Shown in pieces: positions 29,136 to 38,847 of a DNA stretch of 64,000 bases. Position numbers and translations under genes: made by a program. Below the pieces are notes generated by a model. The model did not search any database and was not told the DNA's origin. It saw only the letters and a program-made list of their open reading frames with translations. Origin of the DNA: Ignavibacteriales bacterium (lineage in GTDB: Bacteria; Bacteroidota; Ignavibacteria; Ignavibacteriales; Ignavibacteriaceae); the NCBI GenBank assembly GCA_016707285.1, contig JADJIA010000001.1, forward strand, positions 744,001-808,000. The letters are read 5' to 3'. Position 1 is the stretch's first letter, and each line of letters opens with the position of its first letter.

Positions 29136-29948
29136 TTACTTCTGTTTTGCAATGAACTGCTGTGTTATCGCAACACCGGCTTCATCTATGCTATAAGTCA
29201 TTTTGTCGATCTTTGTCGTGAAATAGTTATAGAACACGATAGCGAAAGCTGATGAACCGATACCAAAAGCTGTATTAATAAGCGCCTCTGAGATACCTGT
29301 TGCAAGAGCTGAAGCATCAGGTGCACCAGCGTTTGCAAGAGCAGCAAAAGCTCTAATCATACCCAATACTGTTCCCAAAAGACCAACGAGGGTCGAAAGG
29401 TTTGCAAGTGTTGAAAGAATAACAAGGTTCTGCTCTAAAACAGGTAACTCAAGTGAAGTTGCTTCTTCAAGTTCTTGTTTAATTGCAACAACTTTTTGAT
29501 CTTTGCTAAGATCTTTGTCCCCAAGCATTTCTTTGTATTTCAAAAGACCGGCTTTAACAACATTGGCTACTGAGCCTCTTTGTTTATCACATTCTTCAAT
29601 TGCCTGGTCAAGATCAGATTCTTTCCCTGAGAGCAGTGTGTAAACTTTTGCAATGAAATTGGAAATATTTCCTTTTCCTTTTGCTTTTCTGATTACGATG
29701 AATCTCTCTACAGCAAATGTCCATACAGAAAGGAACATTGTCATAAGAATCGGTACGATAAATCCGCCCTTATAAACCATTCCGAGATAGTTTCCAACTT
29801 TTGGATCTTTCGAGGGATCATTACCCTGGAAATTTTCGGGATCTCCCATTATAAAAAGAAAGATCAAGACTGCAATTACAAAAAGCACTGGAATTGCTAC
29901 AGCTGCGAATCCTGAAAAGAATGCTTTTAGAGGTGATTGTTTACTCAC
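29136..29948 (-). CDS. exbB: ExbB / MotA-TolQ family proton channel
   Basis: A 270-residue inner-membrane protein starting with GTG at 29948, preceded by AGGAGTTAAC. Helices lie at about 12-32, 58-78, 150-172 and 190-220. The last two contain the family pattern LVILSTLANLSTLVGLLGTVLGMIRAF and LINTAFGIGSSAFAIVFYN, which line the proton path. First gene of the exbB-exbD-exbD-tonB operon. The extra N-terminal helix is typical of the Bacteroidota form. Confidence 0.93.
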   Translation of the reverse strand: MSKQSPLKAFFSGFAAVAIPVLFVIAVLIFLFIMGDPENFQGNDPSKDPKVGNYLGMVYKGGFIVPILMTMFLSVWTFAVERFIVIRKAKGKGNISNFIAKVYTLLSGKESDLDQAIEECDKQRGSVANVVKAGLLKYKEMLGDKDLSKDQKVVAIKQELEEATSLELPVLEQNLVILSTLANLSTLVGLLGTVLGMIRAFAALANAGAPDASALATGISEALINTAFGIGSSAFAIVFYNYFTTKIDKMTYSIDEAGVAITQQFIAKQK

Positions 29949-30119
29949 AGTTAACTCCTATTACTAGTTAATTATACTTGTTGGTTCAGAAATATGTTTC
30001 AAACAAAAATGTTTTATTCATTAGGATATAAAATTAAGAAATTTTAAGTTAACGAAAAAAACAATTATTGATTAATACAGTTTTTATTCTTCATTTTTTT
30101 TACTATTTTAAGAAACTCA

Positions 30120-31337
30120 TTACGGGAACAAAATCGGGATAAGTGTTATGTATAAGCCTGCAATAATGGCTGTTGTAATAACACCGCTGATATTTGCCCC
30201 AATGGCTTCAGGTAAAATGATTGATTGGGGGTTCGCTTCGGTCACTGATTTTTGCGCTACTTTTGCAGTAGTCGGCACGCAACTTACACCGGCAATCCCG
30301 ATAACGGGATTAAATTTCCCGCCTGTAACAAAATACATTATGTATCCACCCATTAATCCACCGATACCTGAGAGGAGCAATGAAACTATGCCCAAAACAA
30401 GTAACAAAAGAATTTGAGGGTCGAGAATCAAGGATGCGTCGCATAAAACCCCGAGCAACAGCCCCAACAAAAAGGTTGAGCCATATAACAATGGACCCGC
30501 TATAAAATCAACTATGTGTTTTAGTCCCGCTTCTCTTACTGCCACACCAACAAACAATGATAAAAACAGTGGTGCTGCCACAGGGAACAACAAACAGAGG
30601 ACAATACAGGCAATAACAGCAAAATAGAGTTTCTCTGATGATGAAATCTGCCTGATATTTTTCTTTGGAGGCATTTTAATGGCTCTTAATCGCTTTGGAA
30701 CAAGCAATTTGATCAACCATGGATATCCACCATATGTCAAACCAAGATATAAGTAGGCAACTACGGTGATTGCGACAAACAATTTTGGTGACAATTTGAG
30801 CGATGTAAACAAAACCATTGGCCCGTCTGCTCCCCCTACCATTGCAATTGATGCCGCATCGTTGATATCCAGACCCATCGACATGGCGATTGGTATCGTC
30901 AAGAATGTTCCAAGTTCTGCACAAACTGCCAGAAACATGCTCAAAAAGGGTCGTGCAAGGAGGAACCCTACATCCAAAAGAACCCCGATCCCCATGAAAA
31001 CAAAACAGGCAATTAATCCGTTACTAAAAGTCAGGGTGTAGATTGGCTGTAAAAAATCTATTTGTAAGATGTTTATCAATGCATCAGGATCAGATATCAT
31101 CGGATCAAGAAACAGGTTTGTATTTTTACCGCCAATAACCAAAACACCCGCATTAACGGCTGCCATTCCAATTCCCATTGGAATCATAAGAAGCGGTTCG
31201 AGAATCCCTTTTTTGCCAAGGTAAACAAGCAAAACGCCCAATCCCATCAAGCCTATTCGCCCTAATGAGATGGTTAAATCACCTGTGAAAAGTGTAACAA
31301 TTCCGGGAAAAAGCTTTTCTAATATGGAAGCATCCAT
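30120..31337 (-). CDS. oadB: Sodium-translocating decarboxylase beta subunit (OadB/GcdB type)
   Basis: A 405-residue polytopic membrane protein with the beta-subunit hallmarks GADGPMVLFTSLKLSP (the conserved Asp region of the sodium channel), FAVIACIVLCLLFPVAAPL and the C-terminal SCVPTTAKVAQKSVTEANPQSIILPEA. The subunit couples decarboxylation of a biotin-bound carboxyl group to outward Na+ transport. The gamma-type gene lies three bases upstream. No alpha (carboxyltransferase) or biotin-carrier gene is in the window, so the substrate (oxaloacetate, methylmalonyl-CoA or glutaconyl-CoA) cannot be told. Confidence 0.92.
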   Translation of the reverse strand: MDASILEKLFPGIVTLFTGDLTISLGRIGLMGLGVLLVYLGKKGILEPLLMIPMGIGMAAVNAGVLVIGGKNTNLFLDPMISDPDALINILQIDFLQPIYTLTFSNGLIACFVFMGIGVLLDVGFLLARPFLSMFLAVCAELGTFLTIPIAMSMGLDINDAASIAMVGGADGPMVLFTSLKLSPKLFVAITVVAYLYLGLTYGGYPWLIKLLVPKRLRAIKMPPKKNIRQISSSEKLYFAVIACIVLCLLFPVAAPLFLSLFVGVAVREAGLKHIVDFIAGPLLYGSTFLLGLLLGVLCDASLILDPQILLLLVLGIVSLLLSGIGGLMGGYIMYFVTGGKFNPVIGIAGVSCVPTTAKVAQKSVTEANPQSIILPEAIGANISGVITTAIIAGLYITLIPILFP

Positions 31338-31340
31338 CGA

Positions 31341-31694
31341 TTATCTCCCCTTCGGATTTTGTCTAAGACCGTAAATTTTTGAACTCCAGGGTGAATACGG
31401 TCTTACCACCTTCTGAATTGTCATTATCGTTCTTTCGTAATCGTGTATATCTTCAAGATATAGTTTGATTGCCAGTCCAATCGCTGCAACAGTTTCAAGT
31501 TGTTGATCCTGCCCCGCAGCTTCATTCTGAACCTCGGTTAGAGATTCATGTTGATCAGTCGTTTTTGTCTTTTGAATTCGTAAAAAATTTATGCTAATGG
31601 AAATCAGTCTTATCATTCCTGCTACTGCGAAGGAAATCACAAAAGTAGAAATGACCATGATACCAATGACCAGAAAGATGTTCATTGAGTCCAC
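31341..31694 (-). CDS. OadG-like sodium pump decarboxylase gamma subunit
   Basis: A 117-residue protein with one N-terminal transmembrane helix (about 5-30: IFLVIGIMVISTFVISFAVAG), a polar linker and a short helix (VAAIGLAIKLYLEDIHDYER). It ends in a basic tail with PYSPWSSKIYGLRQN, a segment common in gamma subunits of the methylmalonyl-CoA decarboxylase type. It anchors the carboxyltransferase to the beta subunit. It is immediately upstream of oadB in the same operon. Confidence 0.78.
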   Translation of the reverse strand: MDSMNIFLVIGIMVISTFVISFAVAGMIRLISISINFLRIQKTKTTDQHESLTEVQNEAAGQDQQLETVAAIGLAIKLYLEDIHDYERTIMTIQKVVRPYSPWSSKIYGLRQNPKGR

Positions 31695-31919
31695 TCACTT
31701 ATGGTAGAGTTGTTAACCTGCCATTCAAATAATAAAAAAAATTATCTGTCAAAAATAACGATATTTTTGGATATTACGACCGACTGATACATATTTTTTT
31801 ATTCTTTCATAAATACTTTTTTGTTGATTGAGTGATTCAAATCAAGAGTAATGAGCTATTCAGATGTTATATTGGATTATATTTCATCGTTATATTTATT
31901 TTTTTTCAACAGATTTTTT

Positions 31920-33944
31920 ATGGTCAAATTTCTCTTAGCCGTTTTTATAATAATATCTTCAAATTTTGCCATTTTAGCGCAAAAAGGCTATATTCTCCCT
32001 CAACTTGGACATGCCGGCACGATAACTCAATTAACTGCATCCAACAATGGAGATTTCATTTTTACCTCATCCGAAGACAATACAATAATTGTCTGGGATT
32101 CACAAACTCTTGACCAGTTAAATATTCTGGGGGGACACACAGCCCCTGTTACTTCTTTCCTCCTGACAAGCCGCGAAAGTTACCTCATCAGTAAATCGGA
32201 AGATAACTCTTTTTCGGTATGGAACTACCTCAGCGGGGAAGTTGTCACCTCGGGTGATATTCCGGGTGGGGCAAAAACAAATATATTTCTTACCCGGTCT
32301 GATAACACACTGTTATTTGTAAATAGCAATTCCGACCTTATTTCTCTCGATTATCTCGAAGACAGCGCCCCAGTTCCATTAGGCAACCTTTCCTTCCCTG
32401 AATTTCAGGCGATAGATTTCGAAAAAACCACTGAACGATTTGCTGTGGCTGATAAAAATGGAGAGATTTTTCTCGTAAATGCAGACAATCTTGAACGTGG
32501 TTCAAAACTTTCTCAGAGCTCAAGAAACAACTATACTAAATTGATTTTTTCGCCAAATGGTACTTACCTCGCAGGAATCACCGGGAACTCTGTAATCAAT
32601 GTCTGGAATCTCGAGACAAATTCTATTATCTTTAGTACCAAAAGTGGTTATCATGTGCCACCCCAGATCACTTTCTCCAACGATTCAAAATACCTGATAT
32701 ATTTCCTCAGCGACATAAAAATTGCCGGATTCAATTTAATTGAAAAGTCAGAAGTTTTCTCTCATAAACCCAAAGGTGACATCACTGCACTCGCGATTTC
32801 GCCAAATGATCAAAATCTTATTGCTGCCTATTTTGACCGTTCAATCAAAAAATTTGAACTGCTTTCTACCGAACCAATATTAGAACACAAAGCAATCGAA
32901 GAAAAAATTACAGGTATCCACTTCAGCGATGACAACTCAGCGCTCTGTATGGTATCAAACGAGAACTCTGTCCATATATTCTCAAATTCCGATTCGAATC
33001 CCTACAAGTTTCTGCAAATGTGGGACGGAGGTTTTCTAGGGATGGATGTTTCCCCTTCAGGGAAATATTTTGCGTTCGAAAGTTTTGATGAGAATATAAG
33101 AATATTCTCTACTGACGATGCAATTGAATATGGAGTAATAAATGACCAAACCGGCACTTTTATTAATACAATCAGATTTTTGAAGGATGAAAACTTCCTC
33201 GCTGCAAAATCAGAAAACCACGATCTGAAAATCTGGAATCTCAATTCAAGAGAAGTTGTTAAAACTTTAACCGGAGCATCTGTCTCTCTGTTCGAAATTA
33301 CACAAAGTAATGATGGTAAAACGCTTGCCGCAGCAGGCGCCGATGGATATGTTTATCTTTGGGATCTAAAAGCCTCCTCGGGTGCAACAAAATTTAAGGC
33401 GTTTGACCAATCAGTTAAAAAAATCAAGTTCTCTCAAAATGACAAGGAACTTATTGTAATTTCAGAAACAGGGCTCACTAAAGTATTTGATCTAAATGGT
33501 TTTAGTGTAGTAAAAGAGATTAAAGAAAAACAGAGCGTTATTTCAATAACAGCACTATCGCCATCATCAAGATATCTGGCTTTTGCAGGTCACGATAATT
33601 ATATTATTTTATCTGAATTGTCTTCCCCACTCAATTCAATGACCGCCAATATCGGCTTCAGCCCGGTTGATGCGATAAGCTTCTCGGGTGATTCCCGTTT
33701 GCTACTTGCATCCTCAAACGACAGGTCACTCTATCTGATTGATGTTGAATCGGGTAATAACCTTGGAATACTCTACTTTTTTGGAGGAGGAGAGTGGGCT
33801 TTTATCACCCCTGATGATGAATTTGAATGTTCTTCGGGGGCATTCGATTTCCTTCGTTTTGTTGAAAATAACAAGGCAACCACTCTGGGCGGAACCAACC
33901 TCTTCAGCTTTAAGGAAGGTTTACTCCGTTTGATTTTGTTTTAG
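31920..33944 (+). CDS. Secreted WD40-repeat protein
   Basis: About 674 residues. The ATG at 31920 starts a clear signal peptide ending FAILAQ, so it is preferred over 31851. The rest is WD40 propeller, probably two rings of about seven blades. Repeats include TASNNGDFIFTSSEDNTIIVWD, FSPNGTYLAGITGNSVINVWN, VSPSGKYFAFESFDENIRIF and SNDGKTLAAAGADGYVYLWD. No enzymatic domain is attached and the C terminus is short. Periplasmic WD40 proteins of this sort are usually scaffolds. The gene is divergent from oadG-oadB and its partners are unknown. Confidence 0.85.
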   Translation: MVKFLLAVFIIISSNFAILAQKGYILPQLGHAGTITQLTASNNGDFIFTSSEDNTIIVWDSQTLDQLNILGGHTAPVTSFLLTSRESYLISKSEDNSFSVWNYLSGEVVTSGDIPGGAKTNIFLTRSDNTLLFVNSNSDLISLDYLEDSAPVPLGNLSFPEFQAIDFEKTTERFAVADKNGEIFLVNADNLERGSKLSQSSRNNYTKLIFSPNGTYLAGITGNSVINVWNLETNSIIFSTKSGYHVPPQITFSNDSKYLIYFLSDIKIAGFNLIEKSEVFSHKPKGDITALAISPNDQNLIAAYFDRSIKKFELLSTEPILEHKAIEEKITGIHFSDDNSALCMVSNENSVHIFSNSDSNPYKFLQMWDGGFLGMDVSPSGKYFAFESFDENIRIFSTDDAIEYGVINDQTGTFINTIRFLKDENFLAAKSENHDLKIWNLNSREVVKTLTGASVSLFEITQSNDGKTLAAAGADGYVYLWDLKASSGATKFKAFDQSVKKIKFSQNDKELIVISETGLTKVFDLNGFSVVKEIKEKQSVISITALSPSSRYLAFAGHDNYIILSELSSPLNSMTANIGFSPVDAISFSGDSRLLLASSNDRSLYLIDVESGNNLGILYFFGGGEWAFITPDDEFECSSGAFDFLRFVENNKATTLGGTNLFSFKEGLLRLILF

Positions 33945-34137
33945 ATAACTTCTTGTTTTCAAATAATTTAATATTTCTTCTACCCTTGACTTATTAGCTA
34001 ATATTGATTATATTAGTTTGCAAATCATAAATTTTTAGTCATACCAAAGAATCTACTGATGGAAACACCCACAGTTTCAGCAGATTTTTTAGTTTATTAA
34101 TCAAATCGCTTCATGCGTCATTGAGTTTGAGGAAGTA

Positions 34138-34332
34138 ATGGATCAATTGTCAACACAAATAATGCTCTTATTCCTGGTTATCGTCATACTGGGTCTAATT
34201 GTTATGGTTACGGTAGTCATGTATCAAAGAATGGGCAGATCCCGTGTGGATCATTCAGTTGAACAGTCGTCTTCCGGTATAGTAATGGAAGACCAGGAAG
34301 ATATTGAAAAGAAAATTTTCCCTCGAGGATAA
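34138..34332 (+). CDS. Small single-helix membrane protein
   Basis: A 64-residue protein with one transmembrane helix (about 8-30: IMLLFLVIVILGLIVMVTVVMY) and a polar C-terminal tail containing an acidic patch (VMEDQEDIEKK). GAGGAAGTA precedes the ATG and an intrinsic terminator follows, supporting a genuine gene. No family recognised. Confidence 0.6.
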   Translation: MDQLSTQIMLLFLVIVILGLIVMVTVVMYQRMGRSRVDHSVEQSSSGIVMEDQEDIEKKIFPRG

Positions 34333-34411
34333 ATCCAACATATCTCTCCAGTTGCGCCAAAAAAACGATAAATTGTTAAAGTTTAACTAAAACCCGTTTT
34401 TTTAGTTTTTT

Positions 34412-34442
34412 TTAAGCCCTGAATTGTCAGGGCTTTTTTTTT
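34412..34442 (+). terminator. Intrinsic terminator
   Basis: The stem AGCCCTGA/TCAGGGCT has a four-base loop (ATTG) and is followed by nine T residues. It separates the small membrane-protein gene from the HD-domain gene. Confidence 0.9.
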
Positions 34443-34487
34443 GGTCAGTTTTTCATTAATTGCTCTTCGAATTAAAAGATATTATTT

Positions 34488-35693
34488 ATGAGATACTCAA
34501 GAGAAATTGCCCAATCAATTTCCGACCATCGATATCAATCCGCTAAAACAATTTTTGACGAGATAAAACACGGTCATACTCCGTCTGAAAATCTTTTGTC
34601 TGATCTCTTCCCTCCCGATCTGGTAAAAATAGTAAAAGATGACCTTGAACTCTTTTTCGCCAATAATTCTTTGCCCGATAAAAAAGTAAGGCAACATATA
34701 GACACAGCACCAACTGAAATCTCTGATGCCCGTTCGAAGGCGGAAAAAATGCCATCTTTTCAGGCACTTCACAGTGCGCTGTTAACCAGGCGAAACCCGA
34801 TGAACTGATTGTAAAAGAGTTTTATGGAGAGTATGCGGATTTTGCCCAGCTGGTATTCGAGATGTTCAGAAGCTATAAGATGTTCAGGAAGTGTGGACTT
34901 CCCTCTGCAGCACATCTTAACCGCGTTGGAGCAATCTCCTCGATAATCAATATAAATGATCCGGGGCCCAAACTTTACTCTGCTATAGCCGTGGGTCACG
35001 ATCTTATCGAAGATATGCTCTATAAAGCAGTTGATGAATTTGGAGTCCACTATGGATTTGATCGCTACGATGAGTTCATTCACAAATTTATCCCCGAAGA
35101 ACTCAGGGAAGGTATAGCAATTCTCACAAATCACTACGATCTGATAATTAAATATGTTATCGAATTTTTGGATGAGCGGGGTGTCGGTATTAACAATGGC
35201 ACAATCTTATATGCTCTTGAAACTTTGATGACAAGTGAACATCAACTTTTGTCGAAATATGCCGGAAGAACACTCGAAGTTTTAAAAAGGATTACCCGCT
35301 GAAACAAAAGACCTCGAAGTAATCAGATGGGTTTGTTACAAAGATTTGTATCTCAAAGATATTGCACAACTATCGAAAAAAGTGGATAATTTCCGCTTTT
35401 ACGAAATTAAATCTTTCGATTTGTCAGATAACGGGCATGGCATCGGTTCATTGAGCATGGATGCTCGAATGAAAAATCTCCTGAAACAGGAAGCCTGGGC
35501 AAGAGAAGGTTATTTGTTCCAAACCGAGTGGGAACCGATTAACCGCAGAATAATGGAGCTGCACGAAGATATCCTCGTTTTTGCGGAGTATTTTGTCATA
35601 AGAGACTTGATGGAATATCAGTCGATTCAGGATTTTTTATTTTCAGCACTGCACAAAATAAAAAGCCTCGAAAAAATATTTTATATCGATTAG
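34488..35693 (+). CDS. SpoT-like HD-domain protein (two frameshifts)
   Basis: About 400 residues in three frames. Residues 1-105 are helical with no family seen. The middle part has LPSAAHLNRVGAIS and, 25 residues on, AVGHDLIEDMLYKAV: a His and an HD..ED pair spaced as in the metal-dependent HD domain of RelA/SpoT hydrolases. The C-terminal 125 residues are helical. The first break, near 34780, restores to NQAKPDELIVKEFYG. The second, at an AAAAA run near 35293, restores to VLKGLPAETKDLEV. No synthetase, TGS or ACT domain follows, so it may be a stand-alone nucleotide phosphohydrolase. It converges, with a 4-base overlap, on a two-component regulator gene. Confidence 0.65.
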
Positions 35694-36372
35694 CTTGTGA
35701 TCAGTTTATATCCGATACCGTGAACCGTAAGAATAATTTTTGGGTGATTCGAGTCGAGTTCTATCTTTTGTCTCAATTTAAGTATGAAGTTGTCCACTGT
35801 TCTGGTGGTCGGGTTTTCATCATAACCCCAAATATCATTCAGCAGATTATCCCTGCTTACAGTACTGTTTTTATTCTGCCAGAGATATTTGAGTATTTCA
35901 TACTCTTTGTGTGACATCTGAACCGGATTACCATCTACAAAAGCGGAATAAGTCTTAAAATTTACATGCAATAAACCAATTGTTGCTTCTTCATCCTGTT
36001 CAACTTCATTAGTGCCTCTTCTTAAAACAGCCTTGATTCGTGCCAATAGTTCTCTGAGACTAAAAGGTTTCGTAACATAATCGTCGGCACCAAGTTCCAA
36101 TCCAAGAACCTTGTCGATCTCTTCACCTTTGGCTGTGATTAGAATAATTGGTGTTTTTATCCCTTTCCGCGTACTTGTTTACATATCTCAAATCCGGAAA
36201 CTTTTGGAAGCATCACATCAAGCAGAATCAAATTATACTTCTCAGTTGTTGCTTTTTCAACTCCCTCTTCCCCGTCTGAGGCGAGATCCACCTCATATCC
36301 TTCAAATTCAAGGTTGTCTCTTAAACCCATTCTCATGTTGGGTTCATCTTCAACTATCAATATCTTTATCAT
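35690..36372 (-). CDS. OmpR/PhoB family response regulator (one frameshift)
   Basis: About 228 residues. The receiver domain starts MIKILIVEDEPNM, has the phosphoacceptor Asp in LILLDVMLP and the conserved Lys in YVTKPFSLRELL. The C-terminal winged helix has HKEYEILKYLWQNKNSTVSRD and GYDENPTTRTVDNFILKLRQK. Frames split near 36167 at an AAA run that needs one more A, restoring VRGKGIKTPIILITAK. The start at 36372 lies inside the 3' end of the kinase gene, so the two are translationally coupled with the kinase first. Confidence 0.92.
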
Positions 36373-37951
36373 CACTAACACCATTTTTTATTAATTGTTG
36401 CAATTTAATGTTTGTTTTTAATGGAAAAACCAAACGAAACATGCTTCCCCTGCCGTAGGTACTAAAAAGTTCAATCTTTCCTTTGTGGTTTTCCATTATA
36501 TGTTTTACAAGACTTAATCCAAGACCGGCTCCCTTTGTGTTGTGAACTGATCCTGTTGTCTCACGATAAAATTTATCAAATATCTTTTTTTGGTTTTTCT
36601 CTTTTATACCAATTCCCTGATCTCTAACTTCGATAAAAACAGAAGCCTCTGAATGTCCGGTATGAAGTTCTATAAATTTTCTGTCTTTACTGTATTTGGA
36701 AGCATTATCAATAAGATTAATCACTGCTTCAGAAAGTGCTTCGTAATCAGCAGCGATTACGGGAACATCTTTTCCCTCAACATATTTAAAAGAAAATCCA
36801 TTATGTTCAAGATGGAATTTGTAAGTTTCATTAACTTTCCTGCAAACATCATTTACATCCACATGGTCAAAATGGTAAGTCCTTTTTCCGGCTTCAGTTT
36901 GTGAAAAGTTTAATAACCGGTTAACAATTTTCGAAAGCCGCTGAGCTTCCTGACTGATAATCTTGTAATATTCCTGCCTTTTTGAGTCATTTCTCACTCT
37001 TCCAAGTTCAAGAGTTTCGGAAAACATGCTGATTAGTGCCAGCGGAGTCCTTAGTTCATGTGAAACATTTGACACAAAATCACTTTTAAGTCTTACGAGT
37101 TCAAGTGCTTTTTTGATATTTTTGAAGACTACCCAAACTCCCACCATGATAACCAGATTCAAAACAAAAATCAGGGCGTAACTCCGCCAGGCTCTTTCAT
37201 AAACCAGCTCATCAATTGTTTTCCCTTTGGGACTGATACCGATATAATATCCGGGCAGAAACCAAAGTTCTTTTCTGATTGTAAACTGAGAGGCTAGCAG
37301 AGAATCGGGTCCGGCAATAATCGAATCTCTCACTCCATTTATCACAGGAATTGTAAAGTCAGTACCCGCAACCTGTTGCACTTTATTTTTAAGAATGTCG
37401 CGTACAAAGTTTTCCGGTTGAAGCAAAATTCCATAAAGCAAATTGCTGCCGTTAAGTGTGTCAGGCACAAAATAGAGTGAAACAAGTGGTGTATCAAGCG
37501 GGATGTAAAAAGGCTCTAATTTTGAATAACCTTGTTTAAGGAAAATTTTTAATCTGTCGAGTTTTGGTCTTCTTAATTGGATAACCGAATCGAGCAATTG
37601 ATATAGTGAATCGCTGCTGGAGGGTGGATAGATATAATTGGAAGTGCCGGAGATGATACTTATATATTTTACCGGTGGTTTGTCCTTCATAAAATCATTT
37701 AGTGTAAACCCCACTTCGTCTGTTTTGCCCGCTGAGAGTGCGTTTCTGAGCTTTACAGCCCAACTGGTGAGTACATCTTCAGAATATTGATTTATAGAGA
37801 AAAGCACTGCTTCAAGCTGACTGTTGTAAATCTGCAAAATCTGCTCTTCATTCTGATTCAACTTGGTGAATTCGTAAACAGAAAAGATTATCGAAGGCAG
37901 AAGTATGGCAAGGAAAAGAATTATTGCAAACCGTTTTTCAGGTGCTCTCAT
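36350..37951 (-). CDS. Sensor histidine kinase
   Basis: A 533-residue membrane kinase. A transmembrane helix at about 8-26 and another at about 252-272 flank a periplasmic sensor domain of about 220 residues with no recognised ligand fold. Next come the dimerisation box FVSNVSHELRTPLALI (His298), N box INLIDNASKYS, G1 DQGIGIKEKNQKKIFDKFY and G2 GAGLGLSLVKHIMENHKG. It phosphorylates the OmpR-type regulator encoded directly downstream with overlap. The gene is intact. The signal sensed is unknown. Confidence 0.95.
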   Translation of the reverse strand: MRAPEKRFAIILFLAILLPSIIFSVYEFTKLNQNEEQILQIYNSQLEAVLFSINQYSEDVLTSWAVKLRNALSAGKTDEVGFTLNDFMKDKPPVKYISIISGTSNYIYPPSSSDSLYQLLDSVIQLRRPKLDRLKIFLKQGYSKLEPFYIPLDTPLVSLYFVPDTLNGSNLLYGILLQPENFVRDILKNKVQQVAGTDFTIPVINGVRDSIIAGPDSLLASQFTIRKELWFLPGYYIGISPKGKTIDELVYERAWRSYALIFVLNLVIMVGVWVVFKNIKKALELVRLKSDFVSNVSHELRTPLALISMFSETLELGRVRNDSKRQEYYKIISQEAQRLSKIVNRLLNFSQTEAGKRTYHFDHVDVNDVCRKVNETYKFHLEHNGFSFKYVEGKDVPVIAADYEALSEAVINLIDNASKYSKDRKFIELHTGHSEASVFIEVRDQGIGIKEKNQKKIFDKFYRETTGSVHNTKGAGLGLSLVKHIMENHKGKIELFSTYGRGSMFRLVFPLKTNIKLQQLIKNGVSDDKDIDS

Positions 37952-38046
37952 CTATTATACAAACTCGTTTTCGGCAAAATTAGTTAAGACTTAATCACAA
38001 AAATAGGAATATTTGCCCATAAACAAGAAGAACATTATTAAACAAA

Positions 38047-38077
38047 AAGAGGCTGCCCTTTTCAGGACAGCCTCTTA
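38047..38077 (-). terminator. Intrinsic terminator of the 38-kb secreted protein gene
   Basis: The arms AAGAGGCTG and CAGCCTCTT form a stem with a partly pairing centre. An A-rich tract on its left gives a U run on the minus strand. It lies 20 bases past the stop of the gene ending at 38098. Confidence 0.75.
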
Positions 38078-38097
38078 TCTTCAAAGAAGATTAAATT

Positions 38098-38847
38098 TTA
38101 CTGTAACTGCCATGTGAAGTCTGGAAGCTCATCTTTGTAAGCTTTCAGATTGATCTCACCATTCCAGTAGAAGTATGTATCTTCACCTGAGTTAGGATCT
38201 TTGAACATATCTGTTTCAGCATAGAGTTTTGTTGTTCCTGAGCCTACTTCAAGGAATTTAATGAAGTATCCGGGTTCTACTGATCCCATGAATACATCGT
38301 CAACATAAACATGAATTTTGTAGGTTGAGAAATTCTCTATCTGAAGTGAGCATTCTTTTGCTCCCGGTCCTCTAAGGCCTTTGCTCTTGTCAGCTTTTGC
38401 CTGAGCGGATAATTTAGCAAGTTCAGCGGACATTTTGGAATCATTTCCCATCGATTTTGAACCCCAAACATCGGAACAAGCAAGTAGAGCTTCAGCATTG
38501 TTCTGATTTTTGGCTTTGGTGGTGGCTTCGTCGAGAAGTTGTTTTCCGGTAATAGCGGCTTTTTTACCTGTTAATCCTTCTTCCATAAAAAGAATCATTG
38601 CAGCAGAAACGAGGGCTTTTACATCGCCGTCTCTTCTTGCATCACTAATCAGTTCACCTAATTTAGAAAGTGCACTGTTTGATGATCCAAATTCTGCCTT
38701 GAAGTCGATGGTATTTACATTAATTACCGTAGCGGCTGCCTTGGATGGGGTTTTGATAACTACCGGGTCTTTCTGAGAAAATCCGGCAAAGTTAACTATG
38801 AATAGAGATGCAAGTACAAAAGCAAAAAATTTGTTTGATAGCTTCAT
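38098..38847 (-). CDS. Secreted protein of unknown family
   Basis: A 249-residue protein with a signal peptide (residues 1-24, ending FAGFSQ). The first half is helical, with LGELISDARRDGDVKALVSAA and LFMEEGLTGKKAAITGKQLL. The second half looks like a small beta domain (CSLQIENFSTYKIHVYVDDVFMG, then YFYWNGEINL) that could be a carbohydrate- or protein-binding sandwich. No catalytic motif seen. A broken paralogue of the first half is encoded at 44103-44508. It is monocistronic and intact, with its own terminator. Confidence 0.75.
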   Translation of the reverse strand: MKLSNKFFAFVLASLFIVNFAGFSQKDPVVIKTPSKAAATVINVNTIDFKAEFGSSNSALSKLGELISDARRDGDVKALVSAAMILFMEEGLTGKKAAITGKQLLDEATTKAKNQNNAEALLACSDVWGSKSMGNDSKMSAELAKLSAQAKADKSKGLRGPGAKECSLQIENFSTYKIHVYVDDVFMGSVEPGYFIKFLEVGSGTTKLYAETDMFKDPNSGEDTYFYWNGEINLKAYKDELPDFTWQLQ

